Shown: one piece after another, positions 1-8,235 of the stretch | Numbering within the stretch: the stretch's first letter is position 1 | How the letters are laid out: each line of letters starts with the position of its first letter | NCBI GenBank assembly: GCA_046543225.1 | Contig: JBKGZW010000014.1 | Location: 1 to 30,372 of the forward strand | Direction of reading: 5' to 3' | From: SKKL01 sp046543225 | Lineage (GTDB): Bacteria > Actinomycetota > Acidimicrobiia > Acidimicrobiales > SKKL01 | DNA length: 30,372 nucleotides | The notes under the pieces: model-generated | Told to the model about the DNA's origin: nothing | What the model saw: the letters and a program-made list of their open reading frames with translations, nothing else | Database searches by the model: none | Made by a program: the position numbers and the translations under genes

Positions 1-2
1 GT

Positions 3-1322
3 GTGCCCCGGTGTGGGGTGGATCGAGGCCGTGGAGTGACGGGTGAGTCCGGTGTCGGTGGGGGTGATCTCGACCAGGGTGGCGTCGTCGAACACCGCTG
101 CGTGGCGAAGCCGCAGGTAGAGCACCGGCAGCTCTTCTTTGAGGTCGGGGCCGAGGATCAGGACGGTGCCGCCCTTGCTCGCAGCCTGGTCGATGGTGGC
201 ACGGGGCATGCCGAGCACGACCTCGGCAGGGAGCCCGTCGCCGAGCTGGGCGTCGACGTGGTCGGTGCCCAGCACACCCTTGGCGAACTTGGTCCACGCG
301 TAGGCGTCCTCGTTGGTGAGCCGAGCACCGCCGAGCACCGCGATCGAACCGGAGCCGGCCCCGTCGAGCGACCGGCGCAGCACGTCGGTGGTGGTGCCGA
401 GCGCTTCTGCCCAGGTGGCGGGTGCGAGCTCACCGGCGTCGCCACGCAGCAGCGGGGTGGACAGTCGATCGTCGTGGTGGACGTTCTCGAAGTTGAAGCG
501 CCCGGCGTCGCACAGCCAGCCCCAGTTGACCGGGTCGGCGTCGACGCCGTTGTAGCGGAGCACCCGGTTGCGGGACGTGTCGATGTTGATGCGGCACCCG
601 ACCGAACAGCTCTGACAGGTGGACTCGGCCGCTTCGAGGTCCCAGGGTCGGGCCTTGAACCGGTACGGGGTGGCCGTGAGCGCCCCGACGGGACAGATCT
701 GGACGGTGTTGCCCGAGAAGTACGAGGCGAACGGTTCGTCGGGGAAGGTGTTGACCTGGGTCTCGTTGGCGCGGTCGACGAAGTGGATGAGCGGGTCGCC
801 GGCCACCTCGTCGGCGAAGCGGGTGCAGCGGTCGCAGAGGATGCAGCGTTCACGGTCGAGGTAGACGAGATCGCTGATCGGGATGGGCTTTTCGAAGTTG
901 CGCTTCTGTTCGACGAATCGGCTCTCACCCGGTCCGTGCGAGTACGCCTGGTCCTGCAGCGGGCACTCGCCACCCTTGTCGCACACCGGGCAGTCGAGCG
1001 GGTGGTTGATGAGCAGGTGCTCGAGCACGCCCTCTTGGACCTGCTTGGTCAGCTCGGACTCGGTGTCGACGGCCATGTTGTCGGAGACGGTGAGCATGCA
1101 CGACGGCTGCAGCTGCATGCCCCGACCGGTGTCGACCTCGATGATGCACTGGCGGCACTTGCCGACCGGGGTCATGCGCGGGTGATAGCAGAACCGGGGG
1201 ATGTAGACGCCGTGGCGCTCGCAGGCGTCGATCAGCTGCTCGCCGAGACGGGCCCTGACCTCCTTGCCGTTGATCGTGAGCGACACCGTCTCCTCGGCGG
1301 CTCGGCGCGACACGTCGGTCAT
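3..1322 (-). CDS. nuoG: NADH-quinone oxidoreductase subunit G (partial, C-terminus beyond window)
   Basis: This is the iron-sulfur-rich subunit of complex I, which carries electrons from NuoF along a cluster chain in the peripheral arm. The first 440 codons are visible, reading off the left edge. It starts at ATG 1322, whose ATGA overlaps the nuoF stop. From the N-terminus there is a [2Fe-2S] ferredoxin fold (FCYHPRM, then GKCRQC, then a later Cys near residue 76), a His-Cys cluster motif (HPLDCPVCDKGGECPLQ), and a [4Fe-4S] motif (CILCDRCTRF with CPVGAL downstream). The molybdopterin-oxidoreductase-like domain then begins, with CQSCSVGC. Family assignment is secure; only the C-terminal half of that last domain is missing. 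It is the last visible gene of the respiratory array, and nuoH onward would be expected to the left. Confidence 0.95.
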   Translation of the reverse strand, partial: MTDVSRRAAEETVSLTINGKEVRARLGEQLIDACERHGVYIPRFCYHPRMTPVGKCRQCIIEVDTGRGMQLQPSCMLTVSDNMAVDTESELTKQVQEGVLEHLLINHPLDCPVCDKGGECPLQDQAYSHGPGESRFVEQKRNFEKPIPISDLVYLDRERCILCDRCTRFADEVAGDPLIHFVDRANETQVNTFPDEPFASYFSGNTVQICPVGALTATPYRFKARPWDLEAAESTCQSCSVGCRINIDTSRNRVLRYNGVDADPVNWGWLCDAGRFNFENVHHDDRLSTPLLRGDAGELAPATWAEALGTTTDVLRRSLDGAGSGSIAVLGGARLTNEDAYAWTKFAKGVLGTDHVDAQLGDGLPAEVVLGMPRATIDQAASKGGTVLILGPDLKEELPVLYLRLRHAAVFDDATLVEITPTDTGLTRHSTASIHPTPGH

Positions 1323-2752
1323 GAGCCACCTCCGGCGGGGTTGGATGCGACGGTGACCGGGATGGGTCGGGGACCGTCGCCGTTGGCGGCCACGCGGGCT
1401 TCGAAGTCCTCGGGGAACAGCGTGAGGGCGGAGTGCACCGGCACGTAGGCGGAGGGGCCGATGGGACAGATCGTGGTCATCTTGTAGGGGAAGGGGTTGG
1501 CGTCGAGCCCCAGACGCTCGGACGAGGCGTGGGGGAAGGCACCGGGCGAGATCGTCGATCCGGCCTCGACCAGCATCTGCAGGTCGCGGCGGGTGCCGTA
1601 GCCGTCGACGATCCGGCGGAGGATGTTCTCGAGCCAGGTGGCGCCCTCGCGACAGGGGGTGCACTGGCCGCACGACTCGTGGGCGTAGAAGCGGCAGAGG
1701 GTGAGCGCGGCAGCGGGGATGTCGGTCGTGTCGTCCATGACCATGATCGCCCCCGAGCCGAGCATCGATCCGGCGGCGCCGACCGGCTTGGCCTCGAAGG
1801 GGAGGTCGAGCTGCTCCTCGGTGAACCAGGGTGCTGACCCACCTCCGGGGACGAACGCCTTGAGCTCGTTGCCGTCGCGGATGCCACCGGCGAACTCGTC
1901 GCCGAAGATGACGTCGCGGAAGGTGGTGGTGCCGTTGACGATCTCGAACACCCCGGGCCGGGCGACGTGGCCGGAGACGGCGAGCATGCGGGTTCCGGGC
2001 GAGGTCTCGGAGCCGATGGCGGTGTAGGCCTCGATCCCGTTGCGCATGAGCCACGGCAGGTTGGCCAGGGTCTCGACGTTGTTGACGATGGTGGGCTTGC
2101 CGTAGAGGCCGATGGCGGCCGGGAAGTACGGCGGCTTCAAGCGCGGCTCGCCGCGGTTGCCCTCGAGGCTCTCGAGCAGGGCGGTCTCCTCACCGACGAC
2201 GTAGGCACCGGCTCCCCAGTGCAGGACGATGTCGATCGAGAAGTCGGTGCCGAGGATGTTGGTGCCGACATAGCCCGCGGCGTAGGCCTCGTTGAGCGCG
2301 GTGGCCACCCGCTCCTGGGCCAGGGCCATCTCGCCGCGCACGTAGAGGAACACCTGGGACAGGCCCATGGCATAGGCGCAGATGAGGCTGCCCTCGATGA
2401 GCTGGTGGGGGTCGCGCTCCATCAGGAGGCGGTCCTTGTAGGTGCCCGGCTCGGACTCGTCGCCGTTGACGACGAGGTAGCGGGGCGTGACCCCGGCGGG
2501 CATGAGGCCCCACTTGATGCCGGCGGGGAACCCGGCGCCGCCACGGCCGAGCACGGTCGCCCCGCGGACGTCGTCGTGGACCTCGTTCGGCGCCTTGGCC
2601 AACGCCGCCTCGAGTCCCTCGTAGCCGCCGGTGGCCTCGTAGCGGGCCAGGGTGAACGAGTCCTCGTACTGGAAGCGCTCGGTGACGACCTGGGGACGGT
2701 CGCCGGCCACGAAGCCGACCGCCCACGGATAGGTGGTGCCGGTGGTCGTCAC
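1319..2752 (-). CDS. nuoF: NADH-quinone oxidoreductase subunit F (NADH/FMN site)
   Basis: Oxidises NADH and passes electrons through FMN into complex I. The 477-residue product has the NADH/FMN-binding glycine loop GRGGAGFPAGIKW, the segment GAGAYVVGEETALLESLEG, and the C-terminal [4Fe-4S] ligand motif ESCGQCTPCREG. The reading frame stays open upstream to 3385, but that part is antisense-like noise over nuoE. The chosen start is GTG at 2752, whose GTGA overlaps the nuoE stop; this gives normal family length and a sensible N-terminus (TTTGTTYPWAVGF). The stop overlaps nuoG in ATGA. Presence of a full NuoF means this is the NADH-using 14-subunit type, not the 11-subunit Fpo-like or NDH-1 photosynthetic type. 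Confidence 0.95.
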   Translation of the reverse strand: MTTTGTTYPWAVGFVAGDRPQVVTERFQYEDSFTLARYEATGGYEGLEAALAKAPNEVHDDVRGATVLGRGGAGFPAGIKWGLMPAGVTPRYLVVNGDESEPGTYKDRLLMERDPHQLIEGSLICAYAMGLSQVFLYVRGEMALAQERVATALNEAYAAGYVGTNILGTDFSIDIVLHWGAGAYVVGEETALLESLEGNRGEPRLKPPYFPAAIGLYGKPTIVNNVETLANLPWLMRNGIEAYTAIGSETSPGTRMLAVSGHVARPGVFEIVNGTTTFRDVIFGDEFAGGIRDGNELKAFVPGGGSAPWFTEEQLDLPFEAKPVGAAGSMLGSGAIMVMDDTTDIPAAALTLCRFYAHESCGQCTPCREGATWLENILRRIVDGYGTRRDLQMLVEAGSTISPGAFPHASSERLGLDANPFPYKMTTICPIGPSAYVPVHSALTLFPEDFEARVAANGDGPRPIPVTVASNPAGGGS

Positions 2753-3369
2753 GAGGACGCCTCCTCGGGGGCGGGCATCCACGGCGGTTCGCCGTCGACG
2801 TCTTCGGGAGCGACGGGACCCACCCACCGGTCGGCGGGGATCTGCTGGCGGACCCGAGCGAGGCTGCCGTGGGGCGGGATCTCGTCGGCGAGGGTTCCGG
2901 CACGCAGGTCGGCGATGAGCTGGTCGAGCTCGTCGGGGGTGACCCGGTAGCGGAACCGGTAGTTGACCTGCAGGCAGGGGGCTTCGGTGCAGGCGGCCTG
3001 GCATTCGGCCTGTTCGAGGGTGATCAGGCCGTCGTCGGTGGTGCCGCCGACCCGGACGCCGAGGGTCTCCTCGGCCCGGTGGATCAGCTCGCCGGCTCCG
3101 AGCAGCGCGCACGACATGGTGCCGCAGATGTTGACCACGTAGCGCCCCACCGGATGGAACTTGAACATCTCGTAGAAGGTGGCGGTGCCATAGACCTGGG
3201 CGGGGGTGACATCGACCAGCTCGGCGATGTGGACCATGGCGTCCTCGGTGATGTAGCCGTTCTGCTCCTGGGACAGGTGCAGCAGGGGGATGAGCGCCGA
3301 CCGCTTGCGCGGGTAGCGGGAGATGATCTGGTTGGCGAGTGCGACGTTGGCGTCGGTGAGACGAGCCAT
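2749..3369 (-). CDS. nuoE: NADH-quinone oxidoreductase subunit E ([2Fe-2S])
   Basis: Thioredoxin-like [2Fe-2S] subunit that pairs with NuoF in the NADH dehydrogenase module. It has 206 residues. The cluster ligands are visible as NICGTMSC (C-x4-C) and AECQAAC (C-x3-C). Upstream is the conserved helical part YGTATFYEMFKFHP. The C-terminal tail of about 50 residues is longer than in E. coli and is acidic and Pro-rich. The ATG at 3369 overlaps the nuoD stop as TGATG, and its own stop overlaps the nuoF GTG, so translation of D-E-F-G is probably coupled. Confidence 0.95.
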   Translation of the reverse strand: MARLTDANVALANQIISRYPRKRSALIPLLHLSQEQNGYITEDAMVHIAELVDVTPAQVYGTATFYEMFKFHPVGRYVVNICGTMSCALLGAGELIHRAEETLGVRVGGTTDDGLITLEQAECQAACTEAPCLQVNYRFRYRVTPDELDQLIADLRAGTLADEIPPHGSLARVRQQIPADRWVGPVAPEDVDGEPPWMPAPEEASS

Positions 3370-4712
3370 CAGCGATCGACCTCACCGAGGATCGGGTCGA
3401 CCGAGGAGATGTTGGCCACCGCGTCGGCGATGAGGCCCCCCTGCATCAGGTGGGGAAGGGTCTGGAGGTTCACGAACGACGGTCCTCTGATGTGCATGCG
3501 CATGGGCTGGGCCGAGCCATCGGACACGATGTAGCAGCCCAGCTCGCCTCGGGGCGATTCGACGGCGGCATAGACCTCGCCCTCGGGAACCTTGAAGCCC
3601 TCGGTGAAGATCTTGAAGTGGTGGATGAGCGCTTCCATCGACTCGTCGATGCGGGCCCGAGGCGGCGGGGTGACCTTCTTGTCCTGCACGCGGTAGTCGC
3701 CGGTGGGCATCGCCTCGAGGATCTGGCCGACGATGCGCAGCGACTCGCGGATCTCGTGGAGGCGGATGGCGTAGCGGTCGAAGCAGTCACCGTAGGTGCC
3801 GACGATGACGTCGAAGTCGACCTGGTCGTAGGCGAGGTACGGCTCGTCGCGGCGCAGGTCCCAGGCGTAGCCGGTGGAGCGCAGCAGCGGTCCGGTGGTG
3901 CCGAGCGCGAGCGCCTCGTCGCTGGTGAGCAGGCCGACACCCTGGAGGCGGTTGCGCCAGATGGGCTGTCCGGTGAGCAACACGTCGTACTCGTCGAGAC
4001 GGGGCGGGATCATCTCGAGCAGGCGCAGGACGTCGTCGCGCCAGCCATCGGGCAGGTCGGCCGCGACGCCACCGGGTCGGATGTAGTTGTGGTTCATCCG
4101 CAGTCCGGTGACCTTCTCGAAGAACCGCAGGACCTCTTCACGCTCGCGCCACCCGTAGAGCATCATCGAGACCGCGCCGAGGTCCATGCCGTTGGTGGCC
4201 ATGAACAGCAGGTGCGACGACACGCGGTTGAGCTCGCACATGAGCATGCGGATCCAGGTGGCCCGCGCGGGGACCTCGATGCCGAGCAGCTTCTCGGTGG
4301 CGAGCGAGAACACCAGCTCGTTGAACAACGGCGAGGCGTAGTCCATGCGGGTGGTGTTGGTGGGCCCCTGCAGGTAGGTGAGGTCCTCGCCGGTCTTCTC
4401 CATGCCGGTGTGCAGGTAGCCGATGACCGGCTTGGTGCGCAGGACCGTCTCACCTTGGAGCTCGACCATGAGCCGCAGCACGCCGTGGGTGCTGGGGTGC
4501 TGGGGACCCATGTTGAGGATCATGGTGTCCTCGCCCGAGCCGCCGGCATCCTCGAAGGCGCGGGCCTCGGCCTCGGACATGCGCAGGTAGGCGCCTTGGT
4601 CCCACATGCGTGAGATGGCGCGGGCGCGCGACGCGACCCTGGCCTCGACCTGGTCGGTGTCGGGGTCTGGCGCGGTCTCGGAGGTGTCTGGGGTGGGTTC
4701 GGTGGTGGTCAT
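3369..4712 (-). CDS. nuoD: NADH-quinone oxidoreductase subunit D (49 kDa)
   Basis: Core subunit forming part of the quinone cavity of complex I. The product is 447 residues, an unfused NuoD. The conserved start of the core, MILNMGPQHPSTHGVLRLM, lies near residue 63 and is followed by KPVIGYLHTGMEKTGED, MDYASPL and the Arg/His-rich ERVSSHLLF-like segment (here NRVSSHLLFMATNG). The C-terminal PRGELGCYIVSDGS and the FVNLQTLPHLMQG stretch are typical. About 60 N-terminal residues before the core are Thr/Glu/Asp-rich and probably a flexible extension; a later Met near residue 37 could also be the start. nuoC ends 15 nt upstream. Confidence 0.95.
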   Translation of the reverse strand: MTTTEPTPDTSETAPDPDTDQVEARVASRARAISRMWDQGAYLRMSEAEARAFEDAGGSGEDTMILNMGPQHPSTHGVLRLMVELQGETVLRTKPVIGYLHTGMEKTGEDLTYLQGPTNTTRMDYASPLFNELVFSLATEKLLGIEVPARATWIRMLMCELNRVSSHLLFMATNGMDLGAVSMMLYGWREREEVLRFFEKVTGLRMNHNYIRPGGVAADLPDGWRDDVLRLLEMIPPRLDEYDVLLTGQPIWRNRLQGVGLLTSDEALALGTTGPLLRSTGYAWDLRRDEPYLAYDQVDFDVIVGTYGDCFDRYAIRLHEIRESLRIVGQILEAMPTGDYRVQDKKVTPPPRARIDESMEALIHHFKIFTEGFKVPEGEVYAAVESPRGELGCYIVSDGSAQPMRMHIRGPSFVNLQTLPHLMQGGLIADAVANISSVDPILGEVDR

Positions 4713-4727
4713 GGGGTTCGTCGGTGA

Positions 4728-5282
4728 TCAGCGCTGCGCGGGTGCGCCCTTGAACTGGACCGGGATGCGGCCCTGGTCGTAGTCACGTCGCAGGGGGTGG
4801 CCTTCCCAGGTCTCGGGCATCAGGATGCGGGAGGGATCGGGATGGCCTCGGAAGGTGATGCCGAACATGTCGTACACCTCGCGCTCGAGCGCCTCGGTCC
4901 CCGGGTGCAGCTCGAAGAGCGAGTCGATCGTGGGGTCGTCGGCGGGCACCTGGACCCGGATGCGGACGCGCCGGCGCTCGAAGTGGTTGATGAGCCCGAC
5001 CACGACCTCGAAGCGTTCGGGCTCGATGCCCTCGGGGAGATCGGTGCGGCCGGGGTGGCCGAGGTAGTCGGCGGCGGTGAGGTCGACGCACTGCAGGTAG
5101 CCCTCCTCGACCAGGGTCCGGACCACGTCGAGGTACTGCTCACGGGAGGGGTGCAGGACCGTCTCGCCGCGAGGGCGGGTGACCGCAGCTCCGTGGAGCT
5201 GTTCGGGCTGGGGGGTCTCGGGCTCCTCGTGCTCGGTTTCACGAGCGTCGTCGGTCTCGCCGACCGCAGCATCGTCGGCCAT
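4728..5282 (-). CDS. nuoC: NADH-quinone oxidoreductase subunit C (30 kDa)
   Basis: Peripheral-arm subunit that binds NuoD and NuoB. It has 184 residues. The family core is visible: FEVVVGLINHFERRRVRIRV, then DSLFELHPGTEALEREVYDM with the hallmark ALEREVYDMFGI followed by FRGHPDPSRILMPETWEGHPLRRDY. The first 30 residues are acidic and low in complexity. The ATG at 5282 is 3 nt downstream of the nuoB stop, so coupling is likely. The order A-B-C-D with separate C and D genes is the usual arrangement outside enterobacteria. Confidence 0.95.
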   Translation of the reverse strand: MADDAAVGETDDARETEHEEPETPQPEQLHGAAVTRPRGETVLHPSREQYLDVVRTLVEEGYLQCVDLTAADYLGHPGRTDLPEGIEPERFEVVVGLINHFERRRVRIRVQVPADDPTIDSLFELHPGTEALEREVYDMFGITFRGHPDPSRILMPETWEGHPLRRDYDQGRIPVQFKGAPAQR

Positions 5283-5285
5283 CGG

Positions 5286-5888
5286 TCAGACCTTCTCGGT
5301 GGGGGCGATCGGGACGGTGACCATCGAGTCGGTCGTCTGGCCGTCGCGCTGTTCGACGGTGATCTCGGCACCGGCGCCGCTGCCGGCCCTGCGGCGCAGC
5401 AGCTCACCGGTCTCGATGTTGTGGTGCAGGGTCAAGATGGCGTGCATGAGGGTCTGGGGTCCTGGTGGACACCCGGGTGCGTAGACGTCGACCGGCACGA
5501 CCTGGTCGACGCCCTGGACGATGGCGTAGTTGTTGAACATGCCACCGCTCGACGCGCAGACCCCCATGGAGATGACCCACTTGGGCTCCATCATCTGGTC
5601 ATAGATCTGGCGCAGCACCGGAGCCATCTTCTGGGACACACGGCCGGCGACGATCATGACGTCGGCCTGCCGTGGCGATGCCCGGAAGACCTCCATGCCG
5701 TAGCGGGCGAGGTCGTAGTGCGGTCCCCCGGTGGCCATCATCTCGATCGCGCAGCAGGCCAGGCCGAACTGGGCGGGCCAGGAGCTGCGGGCACGGGACC
5801 ACCGCACGACGTCTTCGAGCTTGCCGGTGATGAAGTTGTGCTCGAGCCCACCGAAGCCCTCGGTGAGGAAGCCGCCCGCCTTGGGCAT
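5286..5888 (-). CDS. nuoB: NADH-quinone oxidoreductase subunit B (N2 cluster)
   Basis: Carries cluster N2, the electron donor to quinone. The product is 200 residues. The tandem-cysteine ligand pair is present in GLACCAIEMM, the third ligand region in SMGVCASSGGMF and the fourth in DVYAPGCPPGPQ. The region RASPRQADVMIVAGRVSQKM is typical of the family. The ATG at 5888 overlaps the nuoA stop as TGATG. The C-terminal tail of about 30 residues after the core is Arg/Gly-rich then hydrophilic, as is common in actinobacterial NuoB. Confidence 0.96.
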   Translation of the reverse strand: MPKAGGFLTEGFGGLEHNFITGKLEDVVRWSRARSSWPAQFGLACCAIEMMATGGPHYDLARYGMEVFRASPRQADVMIVAGRVSQKMAPVLRQIYDQMMEPKWVISMGVCASSGGMFNNYAIVQGVDQVVPVDVYAPGCPPGPQTLMHAILTLHHNIETGELLRRRAGSGAGAEITVEQRDGQTTDSMVTVPIAPTEKV

Positions 5889-6343
5889 CAGGCCACCTCC
5901 TGCTCGCGTCCGTCGAGCCCCACCCTACGGATCGTCGTGCCGGCGGTGCGACCCGGGTCGACCACCTCGCTGCGCCGAGCGCGCTGGGACGGACCCCAGT
6001 CGAGCGCGCCCTTGCTCAACAGGTAGACGAAGGACTCGAACACGGCGAAGGCGAAGATGGCGACGGCCACCAGACCGAACAGACCGAGCTCGCGGAACAT
6101 GGTGGCGAACGGGTACAAGAAGATGATCTCGATGTCGAAGATCACGAAGATCATGGCGATCAGGTAGAAGCGCACCGGGAAGCGCTCGGGGGTGTCGCGC
6201 TGGGGCACGATGCCGCTCTCGTAGGGCGACGTCTTGATCGAGTCGGGGCGCGGTGGGTTGACCAGCCGCGACATGGCGACGTTGATCAGACCGAACAACA
6301 CCGCCAGCACGGCGATGACCACGAGCGGGAGGTACTGCCCCAC
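5888..6343 (-). CDS. nuoA: NADH-quinone oxidoreductase subunit A
   Basis: Small membrane subunit at the junction of the arms of complex I. It has 151 residues and three predicted helices: about residues 5-25, then FYLIAMIFVIFDIEIIFLYP (about 59-78), then GLFGLVAVAIFAFAVFESFVY (about 88-108). The loop with SPYESGI and the acidic residues of FDIEIIF in helix 2 are the family hallmarks. The C-terminal 35 residues are a charged cytosolic tail. The start lies only 5 nt after the stop of the preceding membrane-protein gene, so complex I genes here seem to lack a promoter of their own and to continue the bc-complex transcript. Confidence 0.95.
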   Translation of the reverse strand: MGQYLPLVVIAVLAVLFGLINVAMSRLVNPPRPDSIKTSPYESGIVPQRDTPERFPVRFYLIAMIFVIFDIEIIFLYPFATMFRELGLFGLVAVAIFAFAVFESFVYLLSKGALDWGPSQRARRSEVVDPGRTAGTTIRRVGLDGREQEVA

Positions 6344-6348
6344 CCCGC

Positions 6349-7152
6349 CTAGACCCCCGCCGGCTCGGCTTGGGCCCGGTTCTCGGCCTCGAGCTTGTCG
6401 CGCCGGTGCAGCGCGTTGGCGAGGATGCCGAACAGGACGAAGGAGAAGAACGTGAACGCGGCCGGGGTGAACCGAAGGTTGCCGAGGTCGCGGATGAGCA
6501 CGAGGGCGACCATCGGCGCGTCCTCGTCGGGCTCAGGGGTCGGGGGTGGTTCACCGGGCACCGGCTCGCCGGGATCGACGGTCTCTTGCACGAGCACCAC
6601 CGCGTGGTGCGGGGGATGGGTGAGCTGCAAGGTGGTGGCGATGCGGTTGGTGACCCGGTCGATCGTGGCGTCGCTGTCGGGTTCGGGCTTGCCACCGGTC
6701 TCGAACATCTCGTGGATGAAGATGCGGTCCTGGCTGTCGAACGGTGGCGGTGTGCCCTGCTGGGTCAGCGCTTCGAGGGTGGTCGCCTGCAGCTCGCCGA
6801 AGTCCGGGGTGCCCTCTTCGATCGGCTCCCAGTCCGACAGGGTGGGGTCCTCGGCGACCGCCTCGGTCTCGGCGGCGGCCAGATCCTCGAAGTTGACCTC
6901 GAGCGGGCTCCACTGCGGCTCCTCGCCGACCCAGCCGATGCCGTAGGCGGTCCAGACGATGCCCATGATCCCGCACCACCCGAACAGCCCGGTGAGGGCG
7001 AGGAGCAGGCCGGTGCGGGCACCGTTGTTGGTGGCGAGCAGCAGATAGACCGAACCGCACAGCACGGTGAAGCCGATGAGCACCGCGAGCGCGCCGCGGA
7101 TCTCGGGCTCCCAGGCGATCGCCGCGAAGGTGAGATCGAACAGTTCGGTCAC
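6349..7152 (-). CDS. uncharacterised membrane protein of the bc-complex cluster
   Basis: I do not recognise a named family. The 267-residue product has two N-terminal hydrophobic segments (about residues 20-40 and 48-70), a long acidic hydrophilic region (about 75-230, rich in Glu/Asp/Pro) and one more hydrophobic segment (FTPAAFTFFSFVLFGILANAL, about 230-250) followed by a charged tail with RRDKLEAENR. No Cys-x-x-Cys-His or other cofactor motif is present. It starts with GTG directly after the TAA of the diheme cytochrome c gene (TAAGTG) and ends 5 nt before nuoA, so it is very likely cotranscribed. Context suggests an accessory subunit or assembly factor of the quinol:cytochrome c reductase; that role is inferred from position only. 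Confidence 0.85.
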   Translation of the reverse strand: MTELFDLTFAAIAWEPEIRGALAVLIGFTVLCGSVYLLLATNNGARTGLLLALTGLFGWCGIMGIVWTAYGIGWVGEEPQWSPLEVNFEDLAAAETEAVAEDPTLSDWEPIEEGTPDFGELQATTLEALTQQGTPPPFDSQDRIFIHEMFETGGKPEPDSDATIDRVTNRIATTLQLTHPPHHAVVLVQETVDPGEPVPGEPPPTPEPDEDAPMVALVLIRDLGNLRFTPAAFTFFSFVLFGILANALHRRDKLEAENRAQAEPAGV

Positions 7153-8232
7153 TTACAGCCCCCGCTCGTACTCGATGACGGCCTGGATCTGCTCTTCGGT
7201 GAGCATCTGCCCGAAGCCGGGCATCCGGCCCGACCCCTGGCCACCGACGCCGTAGCCGACGCCGTCCTCTGACCCGGAGAACACGAACTCGTAGTGGTTC
7301 TCCTCGGAGGGGAACCGGCTCAGGGTCGACCCGTCGCGCAACGAGAACCCGACGGTGCCACCGCCTCCGGGTTCGAGGGGCTCTCCGTAGGCCCAACCCT
7401 GGGTGTGGCACCGCCCGCAGCTGTAGGCACCGCCGGCGAAGCCGCTGTTGAGACCCAGGTTGAACACCGCCTCACCGACGCTGTCGAACTCGCCTTCGTC
7501 GATCGAGCGCTCGACCTCTTCGGTGGCTGCGGCCTTCGCCTCCTCCTCGTCGATGGCGACGAAGTAGAGGTAGTCGATCAGGTTGTCGATCTGCTGGCTG
7601 GTGAGCGGACCACCGCCGGGAGCACCGAAGGCCTGCATGGGAGTGCCGGGACGTCCGTGGTTCAGGACGTACTCGATCTCCTCGCGGCTGTACCGCAGCG
7701 TGACGGTGTCGAGGGCCGGCGCCTTCCAGGGGACCTGGGCCACGAAGTCGCCCTCGGAGTCCAACAGGATGTGGTCGCGGAACCCACCCTGGACACCGCC
7801 GTGGCAGTCGCCGCAGCCCTGCTCGAGGTAGAGGCCCTCACCGCGACCGGCGAAGATCCCCATGTCGTCGGGATCGTCGGGGTCGCCCTCGTAGGCGATC
7901 TCGGCACCGGTCTGGCGACCGGGCTCGGCCAGCCAGTACAGGGGCAGACCGACCGCGATGATGGCGATGAGGACCAGCGCCAGCCCGAGGACGCGATCGA
8001 GGACCTTTCCTTCGAGCTCCTCGTCGTCGTAGTAGGGCTTGCGGTTGGGTGCCAGCTCGAGCTCGGCACCGAGCTCGGGACGGGCCTTGCGCGTGTTGAA
8101 CCAGAACGCCGCCACCCCGGCGATGGCCAGGAGCGCGACGATGACCATGCCGATGGTGCGTTGGGTGCTCGCCAGGACCGACAGGTCGGCCAGCGATGCC
8201 GCGACGGGATCGATCACGTTCGAGATCTCCAT
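7153..8232 (-). CDS. membrane-anchored diheme cytochrome c of the bc complex
   Basis: Likely takes electrons from the Rieske protein and passes them toward a terminal oxidase. The 359-residue product has two hydrophobic segments at about residues 26-45 and 80-101, then two cytochrome c domains. Heme sites are C140-GD-C143-H144 and C272-GR-C275-H276. Candidate axial methionines are M199 (GTPMQAFG) and the Met of GSGRMPGFGQM near the C-terminus. Domain count matches the diheme QcrC idea of actinobacteria, but the anchors are N-terminal and paired rather than a single C-terminal helix, so I give no symbol. The start ATG at 8232 is 3 nt after the Rieske stop. Confidence 0.9.
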   Translation of the reverse strand: MEISNVIDPVAASLADLSVLASTQRTIGMVIVALLAIAGVAAFWFNTRKARPELGAELELAPNRKPYYDDEELEGKVLDRVLGLALVLIAIIAVGLPLYWLAEPGRQTGAEIAYEGDPDDPDDMGIFAGRGEGLYLEQGCGDCHGGVQGGFRDHILLDSEGDFVAQVPWKAPALDTVTLRYSREEIEYVLNHGRPGTPMQAFGAPGGGPLTSQQIDNLIDYLYFVAIDEEEAKAAATEEVERSIDEGEFDSVGEAVFNLGLNSGFAGGAYSCGRCHTQGWAYGEPLEPGGGGTVGFSLRDGSTLSRFPSEENHYEFVFSGSEDGVGYGVGGQGSGRMPGFGQMLTEEQIQAVIEYERGL

Positions 8233-8235
8233 GGA

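Noticed and set aside
3..1448. Long open frame on the plus strand opposite nuoG
   Set aside because: The nuoG frame on the minus strand has all cluster-binding motifs; the plus frame is low-complexity Val/Gly/Asp/Glu sequence expected opposite high-GC genes.
2753..3385. Possible NuoE-NuoF-like extended NuoF N-terminus
   Set aside because: The extension is a shadow of nuoE in another frame (Arg/His/Pro-rich); the GTGA junction explains the true start.
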